Shown: positions 1 to 8,526 of the stretch, one piece after another | How the letters are laid out: each line of letters opens with the position of its first letter | Position numbering within the stretch: position 1 is the first letter of the stretch | Assembly (NCBI GenBank): GCA_016871255.1 | Contig: VFZH01000029.1 | Location: 1 to 32,556 of the forward strand | Length of the DNA stretch: 32,556 bases | From: Acidimicrobiia bacterium | GTDB lineage: Bacteria > Acidobacteriota > Vicinamibacteria > Vicinamibacterales > UBA2999 | Direction of reading: 5' to 3' | Program-made: the position numbers and the translations under genes | The notes under the pieces: model-generated | Told to the model about the DNA's origin: nothing | The model's database searches: none | What the model saw: the letters and a program-made list of their open reading frames with translations, nothing else

Positions 1-96
1 GGCGCACGCGTCCGCTGGATGTTTGGCATCGAGCAAGCCCGCGTCAAGCTTGGTCACGCGTACCCGGCTGTTGCCGGCAGGGAGGCCGCCGCGTGA
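1..96 (+). pseudogene. 3' end of a CDS cut by the window edge (possibly transposase C-terminus)
   Basis: Frame 1 is open from the first base to a TGA at 94-96 and gives 31 residues, including WMFGIEQARVKLGHAYP. The pattern of aromatic residues, then IEQARVKL, then HAYP is reminiscent of the extreme C-termini of IS630-type DDE transposases (FT.DDAR.KL...YP), but the stretch is too short to be decisive. It could equally be the end of another gene. No start is visible, so whether the gene is intact cannot be judged. Confidence 0.35.
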
Positions 97-236
97 ATCA
101 GTCAAAATCCCTGCGATGAGGTACTAGGTCAGGGCCGGCTTCCGCATTCGTTCCCTCCGTTGACCGGCCAGGCGCGAAAGGCCCGGTCGTGCTGGAGCCT
201 GTGCGATCCAGGCCCATGTGTGCCAGGCAGACTGTG

Positions 237-256
237 CCAGAATCGCACGATTCTGG
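237..256. promoter_or_regulatory. 9-2-9 perfect dyad upstream of the first subtilase
   Basis: CCAGAATCG and CGATTCTGG are perfect 9-base inverted arms separated by CA. The centre lies about 65 bp upstream of the TATGTT box at 312. The symmetry and lack of a T-run suggest an operator rather than a terminator. A dyad of identical geometry but different sequence sits at 2313-2332 in front of the paralogous gene. Apart from this and the promoter-like box, I see nothing coding in 97-338. Confidence 0.4.
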
Positions 257-311
257 GCATTCGATCGCGGATTCGTTGAGCTTCTTCGACGTTGCTCGCA
301 GTTCGCGCGGG

Positions 312-326
312 TATGTTCCTTGCGTA
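312..326 (+). promoter_or_regulatory. Promoter-like box TATGTTCCTTGCGTA of subtilase 1
   Basis: TATGTTCCTTGCGT lies 27 bp before the chosen ATG at 339. Nearly the same string, TATGCTCCTTGCGT, lies 29 bp before the start of the paralogue, while most other upstream sequence has diverged. TATGTT fits a -10 hexamer and would give a very short leader. No convincing -35 is visible at 16-18 bp. The related TATGCT(atat)TTGCGT occurs before mreB at 13966. Confidence 0.45.
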
Positions 327-338
327 CGCGGTCCGAGC

Positions 339-2276
339 ATGCGGGTGCCTGGTCTGCCAGGGCTTGTTGGAGGGCTGCTCCTCACGTGGGGCATCCTCGC
401 GCCACCTCCGCCGCCGGCGTGGGTGGGCAAGCTCGACCGGTTCGTCCTCCGGGTTGCCGAGCAGGGAGCGGAGGACCGTGTCCGGGCACTGATTCAGACG
501 CGCGAGGGCACCCGGGATCAGGTGGTGGCGCGGGCGGCTGCGGATCCAGCCGTCGAGCTGCGGGCCTCGGGCGCTGCTGACCTGCTCGTTGCCGAGTTGC
601 CGGTGGCGGCGCTCTCGCGGATCGGCGGCGATCCCGACGTGGCGCGGGTCTCGAGTGACGCCCGTGTGGAGAGCCTGCTGGATCGCGCAGCGTTCTTCAG
701 AGCCTTCTTCGAGAACGATCTCGACGACAACACGCTGCTGGCCACGCTTGGCCTGGAGCATCCGCCTGTCACGGGCCGCGGCGTCGGCCTGGCCATCGTG
801 GACTCAGGGTTCCGCCCGGCGGCGGTGAACGACTTCCGCCCCACCTCGGTCAGGTTCTTCGATTTCACGAACTTCGATCGCAGCACGCCCGCCCGCTGGG
901 CGGACGGCTACGGTCACGGCACGCAGGTGTCCGGCCTCGCTCTGAGCAACGGGATCGCCAGCCTTGGTGAATACCGTGGCGTGGCGCCGGGTGTGAAACT
1001 GATCGTGTTGAAGGCGCTCGACTCCGAAGGGGTCGGGTATACGAGCGACGTGATCGACGCGATCGACTTCGCGATTGCCAATCGGGCCACCCTTGGAATC
1101 GACATTCTCAACCTGTCGCTGGGTCATCCGGTGTACGAGCCGGCGGCGACCGATCCGCTCGTGCAGGCGGTCGAGCGGGCGGTGCGCGCCGGCATCGTGG
1201 TGGTCGTCTCGGCCGGCAACCACGGTGGCGATCCCGAGACCCGTCAAGTGGGATACGGGGGCATCAACTCGCCGGGGAACGCGCCGTCCGGACTCACCGT
1301 GGGTGCCTTCGACATGGCTGGCACCGCGGGCCGCGACGACGACTCCATCCCGTGGTACAGCTCGCGCGGTCCCACGTGGTACGACGCGTTCCAGAAACCC
1401 GATCTCGTGGCGCCCGGACACCGGCTCGTTTCGGACATCGATCGGTTCGGCACGCTGTACTCCGAGTATCCCGAGCTGGTCGTGACCCATCACGGGCGCG
1501 TCGGCAACTTCATGCGCCTCAGCGGCACCAGCATGGCGGCCGGGGTGACGAGCGGGGTCGTTGCGCTGATGATCGAGACCAGCCGCCGGATCTTCGGCGT
1601 GTCGTTGACGCCGAACGCCATCAAGGCGGTTCTCCAGTACACGGCGATCCCGATGGACGGCTACGACCCGCTGACCCAGGGTGCGGGTGCGCTGAACGGC
1701 GCGGGCGCCCTGGCGCTGACCGAGACGCTCAACCCGGAGGCGCGGAGCGGCAACTGGTGGCAGACCGTCGGGGTGACGCCGTTCACGACGATTGCGGACA
1801 CCAGCCATGCGTGGGCCCAGCGCGTCATCTGGGGCGACCGTGTCATCTGGGGTGACCTGGTCTACTACAACGACCCGATCTGGGGCCTCCGGGTGATCTG
1901 GGGCGATCGGGTCATCTGGGGTGATCGCGTGATCTGGGGTGATCGCGTGATCTGGGGTGACCGGGTCATCTGGGGCGATCGCGTGATTTGGGGCGACCGG
2001 GTCATCTGGGGCGACAGCACGGTCTGGGACCCGGCGGCGCGGGATGTGTGGGCGCGGCGCGTCATCTGGGGCGACAGCCTGCTCGGTTACGTCGAGGGGG
2101 ATGCGGCGGCGACACGCGTGATCTGGGGCGATGTGACCCGCGCCGCAACGGGCCATCCAATGCGGATTGCCTGGGGTGACCTCACGACGTCGCAGACGGC
2201 CTCACTGAACACGCCCGGCGATCGGTACGGATTCAGCAGGCTCGACGACGCGGTGGGCGCGGTCGAGGGCCCTTGA
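339..2276 (+). CDS. Secreted S8 subtilisin-like serine protease with RVIWGD repeats (paralogue 1)
   Basis: A subtilase of 645 residues. The ATG at 339 was chosen because it opens a hydrophobic signal peptide (MRVPGLPGLVGGLLL) that aligns with the paralogue start at 2423; the frame is open further upstream from 189. An inhibitor-like N-terminal region (residues about 30-135) precedes the peptidase domain. The catalytic triad is visible: Asp155 (AIVDSGF), His193 (GHGTQVSG) and Ser398 (SGTSMAAG), with the oxyanion Asn in SAGNHGG. The last 150 residues are dominated by RVIWGD hexapeptides: two, a YYNDPIWGL interruption, seven in perfect tandem, then dispersed copies. The hexapeptide tail is familiar from acidobacterial S8 peptidases; its function is unknown to me. 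It probably degrades extracellular protein; the tail may be a surface or multimerisation module (inference). Confidence 0.92.
   Translation: MRVPGLPGLVGGLLLTWGILAPPPPPAWVGKLDRFVLRVAEQGAEDRVRALIQTREGTRDQVVARAAADPAVELRASGAADLLVAELPVAALSRIGGDPDVARVSSDARVESLLDRAAFFRAFFENDLDDNTLLATLGLEHPPVTGRGVGLAIVDSGFRPAAVNDFRPTSVRFFDFTNFDRSTPARWADGYGHGTQVSGLALSNGIASLGEYRGVAPGVKLIVLKALDSEGVGYTSDVIDAIDFAIANRATLGIDILNLSLGHPVYEPAATDPLVQAVERAVRAGIVVVVSAGNHGGDPETRQVGYGGINSPGNAPSGLTVGAFDMAGTAGRDDDSIPWYSSRGPTWYDAFQKPDLVAPGHRLVSDIDRFGTLYSEYPELVVTHHGRVGNFMRLSGTSMAAGVTSGVVALMIETSRRIFGVSLTPNAIKAVLQYTAIPMDGYDPLTQGAGALNGAGALALTETLNPEARSGNWWQTVGVTPFTTIADTSHAWAQRVIWGDRVIWGDLVYYNDPIWGLRVIWGDRVIWGDRVIWGDRVIWGDRVIWGDRVIWGDRVIWGDSTVWDPAARDVWARRVIWGDSLLGYVEGDAAATRVIWGDVTRAATGHPMRIAWGDLTTSQTASLNTPGDRYGFSRLDDAVGAVEGP
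1821..2180 (+). repeat. 18-bp RVIWGD-coding repeat region of subtilase 1
   Basis: An in-frame 18-bp unit (CGBGTSATYTGGGGYGAY) encodes RVIWGD. The uninterrupted core at 1890-2015 holds seven units. Single or paired copies flank it from 1821 to a degenerate RIAWGD ending at 2180. Synonymous third positions differ between units, so the peptide is conserved more than the DNA. Confidence 0.9.
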
Positions 2277-2312
2277 CCCCGTCAGGACGCCCAGCGTGCG
2301 GGGGTGCCGCCG

Positions 2313-2332
2313 TGTCACACATCTGTGTGACA
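2313..2332. promoter_or_regulatory. 9-2-9 perfect dyad upstream of the second subtilase
   Basis: TGTCACACA and TGTGTGACA are perfect 9-base arms around a TC loop. The dyad lies between the two subtilase genes, about 70 bp before the TATGCT box at 2394. It could also serve as a hairpin after gene 1, but there is no T-run. Its half-sites read TCACA...TGTGA, the inverse of the CRP arrangement. Confidence 0.4.
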
Positions 2333-2393
2333 GAGCCGCACGGAGCGGAGGGGGATGTCAGGAATCCTCGCGGAATCCAAGGTGTCCGAGAGG

Positions 2394-2408
2394 TATGCTC
2401 CTTGCGTT
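2394..2408 (+). promoter_or_regulatory. Promoter-like box TATGCTCCTTGCGTT of subtilase 2
   Basis: TATGCTCCTTGCGT matches the box in front of the first subtilase in 13 of 14 positions and at almost the same distance from the start codon (29 versus 27 bp). It is read as a -10 region plus initiation region. The sequence between it and the ATG contains TTTAGGAG, an acceptable ribosome-binding site. Confidence 0.45.
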
Positions 2409-2422
2409 TAGGAGCATCTGTC

Positions 2423-4306
2423 ATGCGCGTCCGCACACTCCCCGCGTTTCTCGCCGGCCTGCTCCTTGCGCCGGGAATCGTCGTCTCTCCCCCCGCGCCG
2501 ACGTGGGTGGGGAAGCTCGACTGGGCGCTCCAGGCACAGGTCGCAGGAGCAGAAAGCGGTTCCGTGCGCACGCTCGTGCGGGCCCGGCCACGGGCGGGCG
2601 AGCAGCTGGCCGCGCGCTTGGGGGCAGGGTGGACGGGTGCGGTTCGGCAGCTGCACACACCAGACCTGCTGACGGCAACGATCCAGCGGTCGGACATCCC
2701 GCGGCTGGCCTCGGATCCCGACGTGGTCCGCGTGTCCCTCGACGCGCCGGTTCGTGATCTCTCGTCGGGGCAGGGGCAGTTCAAGGATCTCAGCAGCGCC
2801 CTGCTGCTCAGCACGCTGGGACTCGACAGTCGTGACGTCTCGGGCAAGGGCGTCGGAATCGCCGTCCTCGATTCGGGGTTCGATCCGGCCGCGCTGTCCC
2901 AGGACTTCGATCAGAAGAACCTGAAGTTCTTCGACTTCACGGAGCAGGGGACCGCCAAGGCTGCCAAGGCGAGCGACGGTTTCGGTCACGGCACGCAGGT
3001 GGCCGGCCTCATTGGCAGTCGCGGCTCTGCCAGCAAGGGGTTGTACCAGGGCGTTGCGCCGGACGCCAACCTGGTCCCATTGAAGGTCCTGGACGCCCAG
3101 GGCGTCGGCTTCACGAGCGACGTCATCAACGCGCTGGACTTCGTGGTGCAGAACCGGGCCGCGCTCGGGATCGATGTGATCAACATGTCGCTCGGGCATC
3201 CCGTGTACGAGCCCGCGGAGAGCGATCCCCTGGTCCAGGCCGTGGAGCGCGCCGTCGCCGCCGGCATCGTGGTGGTCGTGTCGGCGGGCAACAACGGCGG
3301 GGACCCGGTCACTCGCGAGATCGGCTACGGTGGCATCAGCTCGCCAGGCAATGCGCCTTCCGCGATTACGGTGGGCGGCGTCGATACGGCCGGCACGGCG
3401 GGGCGTGACGATGACACGATCCCCTGGTACAGCTCCCGCGGCCCGACGTGGTACGACGCGTTTCAGAAGCCTGACCTGGTGGCACCGGGACACCGGATGG
3501 TGTCGGACGGCGAGAAGAAGAGCACATTGGCGGCCAGCTATCCCGAACTCCTCGTGAGCTACTCGGGAAGCTCGAGCAAGTTCATGCGCCTGAGCGGCAC
3601 CAGCATGGCGGCCGCAACGGTGAGCGGCGCGGTGGCGCTGGTGATCGACGCCAGTCGCACCAGCTTCGGCGTGTCGTTGACGCCCAACGCCATCAAAGCC
3701 GTGCTGCAGTTCACTGCCCTTCCGATGAACGGTTACGACGCCTTGACGCAGGGGGCGGGTGCGCTCAACGCCGCTGGCGCCGTCGCGCTTGCGCGGTCGC
3801 TCGACCCGCGCCTCCCGCCGGGATCCTGGTGGCAGACGGTCGGCGTGACACCGTTCACGACGATCGCGGGGACCAGCCATGCCTGGGCCCAGCGTGTGAT
3901 CTGGGGCGATCGTGTGATCTGGGGCGACCTGGTCTACTACAACGATCCGATCTGGGGGCTCCGGGTGATCTGGGGTGACCGCGTCATCTGGGGCGACCGG
4001 GTCATCTGGGGCGACCGGGTGATTTGGGGTGATCGGGTCATCTGGGGTGATCGGGTCATCTGGGGTGACAGCACCGTCTGGGATCCTGCGGCCCGGGACC
4101 TCTGGGCCAGGCGTGTCATCTGGGGCGACTCGCTGATCGGCTACGTCGATGGCGACCCGTCGGCCGCACGTGTCATCTGGGGTGATGTCGCGCGGGTGGC
4201 CACCGGTGATCCAGCCGGGATCGTCTTCGGTGATCCGACCCGATCGAATCTGGCTTCGTTGAGTTCGCCGGGCGATCCGTTCGGATTCGGGAAGCTCGAC
4301 AAGTAG
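2423..4306 (+). CDS. Secreted S8 subtilisin-like serine protease with RVIWGD repeats (paralogue 2)
   Basis: A tandem duplicate of the preceding gene, 627 residues. The ATG at 2423 follows AGGAG and opens a signal peptide (MRVRTLPAFLAGLLL); the open frame begins at 2273 but that part is not conserved with the paralogue. The triad is Asp150 (AVLDSGF), His189 (GHGTQVAG) and Ser394 (SGTSMAAA). The peptidase domain and the C-terminal tail are strongly conserved with gene 1, whereas the N-terminal third is more diverged. The tail has six rather than seven tandem RVIWGD units in its core. It has its own promoter-like box, so the two copies may be regulated separately. Role: extracellular proteolysis (family knowledge); the substrate cannot be told. 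Confidence 0.92.
   Translation: MRVRTLPAFLAGLLLAPGIVVSPPAPTWVGKLDWALQAQVAGAESGSVRTLVRARPRAGEQLAARLGAGWTGAVRQLHTPDLLTATIQRSDIPRLASDPDVVRVSLDAPVRDLSSGQGQFKDLSSALLLSTLGLDSRDVSGKGVGIAVLDSGFDPAALSQDFDQKNLKFFDFTEQGTAKAAKASDGFGHGTQVAGLIGSRGSASKGLYQGVAPDANLVPLKVLDAQGVGFTSDVINALDFVVQNRAALGIDVINMSLGHPVYEPAESDPLVQAVERAVAAGIVVVVSAGNNGGDPVTREIGYGGISSPGNAPSAITVGGVDTAGTAGRDDDTIPWYSSRGPTWYDAFQKPDLVAPGHRMVSDGEKKSTLAASYPELLVSYSGSSSKFMRLSGTSMAAATVSGAVALVIDASRTSFGVSLTPNAIKAVLQFTALPMNGYDALTQGAGALNAAGAVALARSLDPRLPPGSWWQTVGVTPFTTIAGTSHAWAQRVIWGDRVIWGDLVYYNDPIWGLRVIWGDRVIWGDRVIWGDRVIWGDRVIWGDRVIWGDSTVWDPAARDLWARRVIWGDSLIGYVDGDPSAARVIWGDVARVATGDPAGIVFGDPTRSNLASLSSPGDPFGFGKLDK
3893..4234 (+). repeat. 18-bp RVIWGD-coding repeat region of subtilase 2
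   Basis: Same architecture as in subtilase 1. The core at 3962-4069 holds six perfect hexapeptide units. Flanking copies run from 3893 to a degenerate GIVFGD ending at 4234. One unit fewer than in the paralogue indicates expansion or contraction after duplication. Confidence 0.9.
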
Positions 4307-4361
4307 GCCACCCGCGAGGGGCGGGCGGCAGGGGCGGAACAAGCCAAGGAGGAGGCGCCGT

Positions 4362-5030
4362 TTGAGTATGACGCTGGCACGGCGGACAGCATTCGAGCAG
4401 CCCGGCGGTTCCGGCTGGCTCACTGGCGAAGCGGGGGCGCAGCCGAGCCGGCACGTCGTCTGGCGCTCGGCGCTGCCCGTCCTTGCCAGCGAGCGCGTGA
4501 CGCTGCGGGGGCTGCGCGTCTCCGATGCACCCTCGCTCCTGGCGTCCATGAACGCCAGTCCCGTTCTCCAGTACATCGCTCCGTCGCCCGACTCGGTCGA
4601 GGGCTTCCGGCACTTCATCCGATGGACGCTGCGGCGTCAGCGCCTCGGTCTCCACGTGTGCTTCGGCATCGTGCCCTCAGGCGAACAGTCTGCGGCGGGG
4701 CTGGTCCAGCTGTGGGGGATCACCGGCGACCTGTCCACCGCCGAGTGGGGCTTCGCCCTGGATCACCGCCATTGGGGAACCGGGCTGTTCATGGAGACGG
4801 CAGGGCTCTTTCTCGACTTCGCCTTCGGTCGGCTCGACGTTCAGCGCCTGGAAGCCCGGACGCTCGAGGCCAACCTGCGTGGCGTCGGGGTGCTCCGGAA
4901 ACTCGGAGCCCAGCCCGAGGGCAGGCTGCGCCGCAGCTTCCGGCGCGGCTCCTACACCGCAGACCACGTGATGTGGTCGCTGCTCGCCGAGGACTGGTAT
5001 CGCGCGCGGATGACCAGCGTCGACGAGTGA
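4362..5030 (+). CDS. GNAT-family N-acetyltransferase (RimJ/RimL type)
   Basis: A protein of 222 residues. Residues about 40-205 match the GNAT fold of the RimJ/RimL group: SERVTLRGLRVSDAPSL at the first strand, a central GFALDHRHWGTGLFMEA-like strand-helix (acetyl-CoA binding region), then RLEARTLEANLRGVGVLRKLG, the family's ExR..N..S..vleK.G signature. It would transfer acetyl from acetyl-CoA to an amine of a protein or small molecule; the substrate is unknown. AAGGAGGAGG at 4346-4355 lies 6 nt from a TTG at 4362 and 12 nt from an ATG at 4368, so the TTG is slightly favoured. It starts 55 bp after the subtilase and its stop overlaps the next start (GTGA), suggesting co-translation with the HD-GYP gene. 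Confidence 0.85.
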   Translation: MSMTLARRTAFEQPGGSGWLTGEAGAQPSRHVVWRSALPVLASERVTLRGLRVSDAPSLLASMNASPVLQYIAPSPDSVEGFRHFIRWTLRRQRLGLHVCFGIVPSGEQSAAGLVQLWGITGDLSTAEWGFALDHRHWGTGLFMETAGLFLDFAFGRLDVQRLEARTLEANLRGVGVLRKLGAQPEGRLRRSFRRGSYTADHVMWSLLAEDWYRARMTSVDE

Positions 5031-7015
5031 GTACTCCACACGAGATGTCCCCGCCGGTGCACGCGACCCCGGAGCCGGGGCCAGAGGGCCAGCCCAATCC
5101 GCTGGGACTGCACGCCCTCGTGTCGGTCGTGGTGTCGTGCGGCGCCGGCGTCATCCTGCATGCCGGCAGCCAGGTGCCGCAGATCGCCTTCGACTGGTTC
5201 CTGCCGCCGCTGATCCTGCTGACGCTCTTCAGTACCCGGTATCGGGTCAAGGTGCCGGGCCGCCCGGCCTCCGTCTCCGTCTCGGAAGCCTTCGTGTTCC
5301 TGCTCGTTCTGCGCTACGGCCCGGCACCCGCCGTGCTGACCGTCGCACTGGACGGGCTGATCGTCTCGGCGCTGCAGGGGGATCGACGGTGGTATCGGGC
5401 CCTCTTCAACGTCGCCGAGCCGGCGCTGTCCACCTTTGCCGCGGCTCTCGTGTTCCGGTCTCTGACCGACGCCGGAACGACCGGGTCATGGGCGCTGACG
5501 CCAGGCCTGCTGGCGGCGACCATGGCGATGTCGCTGACCTACTTCGCCCTGAACAGCTGGCTCACGGCACTGGCGGTGGCGCTCGAAAACGGCGGGTCGC
5601 CGTATCGCTTGTGGACGCGGCACGCGCTGTACCTGGCCGTCAACGACTGCGCCGCGGCGGGGCTGGCGGTGCTCGTGGTGACGAGCGGCGGCACGGCGAG
5701 CCTCGTGCTCGGCGGTCTGGTGCTGCCGGTGCTGGTGCTGTCGTACCTGACATACAAGACCGCCGCCGACCGGGTCGACGACGCCACGAGGCACGCCCGG
5801 GAAGTGGAGCAGATGTATCGGGCTACCGTGGAGACGCTGGCCATCGCGGTGGACGCCAAGGACCAGGTGACGCACGGCCACATCCGGCGCGTGCAGCGCC
5901 ACACAGTCGCCCTGGCCAGGGCCCTCGGTGTCACGGCCGAGCACGATCTCAAGGCGCTCGAAGCCGCGTCCCTGCTGCACGACGTAGGCAAGCTCGCCGT
6001 ACCCGACTACGTGCTGAACAAGCCGGGGGCGCTGAGCGAAGCGGAGTTCGAGCAGGTCAAGCGCCACGCGACGAAGGGCGCCGAGATCCTGTCGGCGGTC
6101 ACGTTTCCGTACCCCGTGGTCCCGATCGTGCGCCATCATCACGAGCAGTGGTGCGGACGGGGCTATCCCGACGGGCTTGCAGGCGAGCAGATCCCGCTCG
6201 GGGCCCGCATCCTGGCCGTCGTGGACTGTTTCGACGCCGTGACGTCCGATCGCCCCTACCGCCGGAGGTTGACGGACGAGGAGGCGGCGGCGATTCTCCT
6301 GGACCGCAGCGGCACGATGTACGACCCTGCCGTGGTGGAGGCGTTCATCCGCCTCGTGCCGGAGCTGCGCCGCGTCGATGCGGTCATCGATGCCCGGTCT
6401 GCCGGAGAGGCGGCCTCCTTCGCCGAGCCCGTGCTGCCGGTGCAGGCAACCGGCGCCGACGCCGACACGGTGTCTCCGCTGGTGATGACCCTGCTCGAAG
6501 CAGCCGGGCCGGTCGCGGAGGCCGATCTGCGGCGGGCGCTGCCGGGTTCCGCAGTGGCGCTGTTCGCGCGGGCGCCGGCCAGAGATCTGCTCGTGACCGC
6601 ATTCGTGTCGTCCGACCTGGGTCAGTCCGCCCACGGCTCCCCGTTCCCGATTGGAGCGGGGCTGTCCGGATGGGTGGCGGCGCACCGCCACACGATCGTG
6701 AACTCCTCGGCCGATCTCGACCTTGGAGAAGCCGCGCTGGCCCGCGGGTTCCGCGCCTGTGTGAGCACGCCGGTCTTCGTCCTCGGCGATCTGGCCGGTG
6801 TGCTCACGGTCTACCGGAAGGGCGAAGGTGCCTTCACCCGTGACGAGGTACGGCTGATCGGGGCCCTGGCGCAGCGCGTGGGCATGAACCTCGCGCAGGC
6901 GGAAGATCCGGCGGGGGTGTCGGGGCGCATGCTCCGGCTTCCATCCGGATGGGGACGGGGGGCGCGCGCCGAAGGGGCGGGGAGCCGCCCGTCGTCACGC
7001 GGCTCGACCTGGTAG
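5027..7015 (+). CDS. Membrane HD-GYP domain protein with C-terminal GAF-like domain
   Basis: About 662 residues. The N-terminal 250 residues form a membrane sensor with several hydrophobic helices (LHALVSVVVSCGAGVIL, WFLPPLILLTLF and others). The HD-GYP domain follows: HD at 318-319 within LLHDVGKLAVPD, then HHHEQWCGRGYPDG with GYP at 379-381, and DCFDAVTSDRPYR. These residues mark metal-dependent cyclic-di-GMP phosphodiesterases. The last 170 residues resemble a GAF domain (PFPIGAGLSGWVAAHRHTIV, then VLGDLAGVLTVYR). It probably lowers c-di-GMP in response to a membrane or ligand signal. The start is uncertain: GTG at 5027 overlaps the upstream stop by 4 bp, ATG at 5045 is in the same frame, and neither has a good ribosome site. 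It converges on the O-antigen ligase gene 25 bp away. Confidence 0.88.
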   Translation: MSTPHEMSPPVHATPEPGPEGQPNPLGLHALVSVVVSCGAGVILHAGSQVPQIAFDWFLPPLILLTLFSTRYRVKVPGRPASVSVSEAFVFLLVLRYGPAPAVLTVALDGLIVSALQGDRRWYRALFNVAEPALSTFAAALVFRSLTDAGTTGSWALTPGLLAATMAMSLTYFALNSWLTALAVALENGGSPYRLWTRHALYLAVNDCAAAGLAVLVVTSGGTASLVLGGLVLPVLVLSYLTYKTAADRVDDATRHAREVEQMYRATVETLAIAVDAKDQVTHGHIRRVQRHTVALARALGVTAEHDLKALEAASLLHDVGKLAVPDYVLNKPGALSEAEFEQVKRHATKGAEILSAVTFPYPVVPIVRHHHEQWCGRGYPDGLAGEQIPLGARILAVVDCFDAVTSDRPYRRRLTDEEAAAILLDRSGTMYDPAVVEAFIRLVPELRRVDAVIDARSAGEAASFAEPVLPVQATGADADTVSPLVMTLLEAAGPVAEADLRRALPGSAVALFARAPARDLLVTAFVSSDLGQSAHGSPFPIGAGLSGWVAAHRHTIVNSSADLDLGEAALARGFRACVSTPVFVLGDLAGVLTVYRKGEGAFTRDEVRLIGALAQRVGMNLAQAEDPAGVSGRMLRLPSGWGRGARAEGAGSRPSSRGSTW

Positions 7016-7040
7016 TCCGGCGTCCCCGTCGATCGCCCTC

Positions 7041-8420
7041 TCACCCCGACTGCGCCAGGCCCCGTTCGCGCGACCGCGACGACGTGCGCCCGGTGCGATG
7101 GCAGATCAGCGCCACGAGCAGTGCGAACAGCATGGCGTTGGCCGGCATCCGCAGCGCGGAATCGGACAGGCACTGTACGGCGACCCCGGCGACCGCGGAC
7201 AGCGCGGCCACCCGGATCCAGACGATCTGCGACAGGTCGGACTGCAGGCGGACCAGGGCGAGCCGGCCGGCGGCGACCATGGCCAGCAGGGCCGGCACCA
7301 CGAGCAGCAGTCCTCCTTCCGCCGCCAGCTGCACGTATTCGCTGTGGGCTTCGTTGAAGAGCACCCGCCGTTCGGCACGCTGGTATCGGAGCATCGCGTG
7401 CGCGTAGGTGCCGGCGCCGGTGCCGGTCAGCGGGAAGTCACGCAGGATCGGGACGGTGTCGTGCCACACGGCCGATCGCGCAAGGGCTCCGCTGCCCGGA
7501 GTGAAACGATCGACGAGCGCCCCCACGTTGGCCCACACGCCGGCGGCGAGCAGGGCCGCCAGGAAGAGGAGTGACAGGCGAAGGCCGCGCCCCGAGCGGG
7601 CGCGCGGCTTCGACAGCATGACCCATGCCGCGGCGGTGACCATCAGCCCGAGGATGGCGCCGCGCGACGTGGACGCGATCAGCGTCAGCCAGATGAGGCC
7701 CGCGGCGCCGGCCAGGAAGATGCCGGTGCCGTCGGCCAGCAGGTCGCGCACCCGGTAGCGGAGGGCACGGCGCTCGATCACGCGGTGGACCGCAAAGTGC
7801 GCAACGGCGGCTCCCGCCACCACCGCTCCCGCCATCAGCAGCCACATCGCGAAGTGATTGCGGTTCACGAAGGGACCGAAGGGGCGGCCGCCCGGGTCGA
7901 TCGGCTCCCAGATCCAGAGAAGCAGGTTCGGCGCCGTGGCGCGCTGCGCCAGGCCGACGAGTGCGCCGATCAGGCCACTCCACGCGAGCACGCGCGTGGT
8001 CAGCCGCACGCCGCCGTGGCGGGTGAAGACGGCGCTCGCCGCCCAGTACAGGAAGACGACGGATGCGGCCGACCCGAAGGTCTCACGGGACGCGGCCGGG
8101 TGGATGCTCAGCGTCCGCCACGCGCTCCCCGCGTCCAGGCTCAGCGCGGCCTGGAGGACGGCGGACCCGGGCGAGAGGGCGGCGACCAGTGTCGCGGGGA
8201 GCGGCACGATCTGGAGCGCCATGGCGCAGAGAAACGCGACGAGCGCGACGTCGAGCCGCCGGGCGTCGCCTCGCGCGCCGATCCGCGCACCGCTCAGCAG
8301 CAACGCGGCGGACGAGGCGGCCAGCAGCGGCAGCACGGACGAGGAGTAGGCGCCACCCAGCGCGGCGAACGCGCCGACCGGGACGGCGACCACCACGAGC
8401 GGCAGCAGACGATCGCGCAT
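7041..8420 (-). CDS. O-antigen ligase / polymerase family membrane protein
   Basis: 459 residues with about ten to twelve predicted membrane helices starting at residue 5. The Wzy_C-type core LTLIASTSRGAILGLMVTA holds the conserved SRG motif. A periplasmic loop before the late helices contains GTGAGTYAHAMLRYQ and NEAHSEYVQLAAEGGLLL, typical of O-antigen ligase/Wzy proteins (PF04932). These proteins join or polymerise undecaprenyl-linked glycans on the periplasmic side of the inner membrane. Downstream of a Wzc-like kinase, a role in exopolysaccharide polymerisation or attachment is likely; ligase and polymerase cannot be told apart by sequence. The ATG at 8420 lies 263 bp after the kinase stop, and an inverted-repeat element lies between them. 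Confidence 0.85.
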   Translation of the reverse strand: MRDRLLPLVVVAVPVGAFAALGGAYSSSVLPLLAASSAALLLSGARIGARGDARRLDVALVAFLCAMALQIVPLPATLVAALSPGSAVLQAALSLDAGSAWRTLSIHPAASRETFGSAASVVFLYWAASAVFTRHGGVRLTTRVLAWSGLIGALVGLAQRATAPNLLLWIWEPIDPGGRPFGPFVNRNHFAMWLLMAGAVVAGAAVAHFAVHRVIERRALRYRVRDLLADGTGIFLAGAAGLIWLTLIASTSRGAILGLMVTAAAWVMLSKPRARSGRGLRLSLLFLAALLAAGVWANVGALVDRFTPGSGALARSAVWHDTVPILRDFPLTGTGAGTYAHAMLRYQRAERRVLFNEAHSEYVQLAAEGGLLLVVPALLAMVAAGRLALVRLQSDLSQIVWIRVAALSAVAGVAVQCLSDSALRMPANAMLFALLVALICHRTGRTSSRSRERGLAQSG

Positions 8421-8526
8421 CCCGCTACCGGGGCATCGCGTCTGACGGGGCTGCCTGCACTGCTGTCGGGTCCGTGGTGCCGCCGCCGGGGCTGGTGCCG
8501 TCCTCGGGATTCACCGGCGGACTAAG

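Noticed and set aside
2313-2332. CRP/FNR-type binding site
   Set aside because: The half-sites are in the inverse order (TCACA...TGTGA) and the spacing does not fit TGTGA-N6-TCACA.
1821-4234. Regular short repeats that might be taken for CRISPR arrays
   Set aside because: The 18-bp units are in frame, have no spacers and encode RVIWGD within two subtilases.
2408-4618. Minus-strand open frame of 736 codons opposite subtilase 2
   Set aside because: It is the GC-rich antisense shadow of the gene; its composition (Arg/Pro/Asp/His-rich) lacks any domain, and the plus-strand protein is clearly real.
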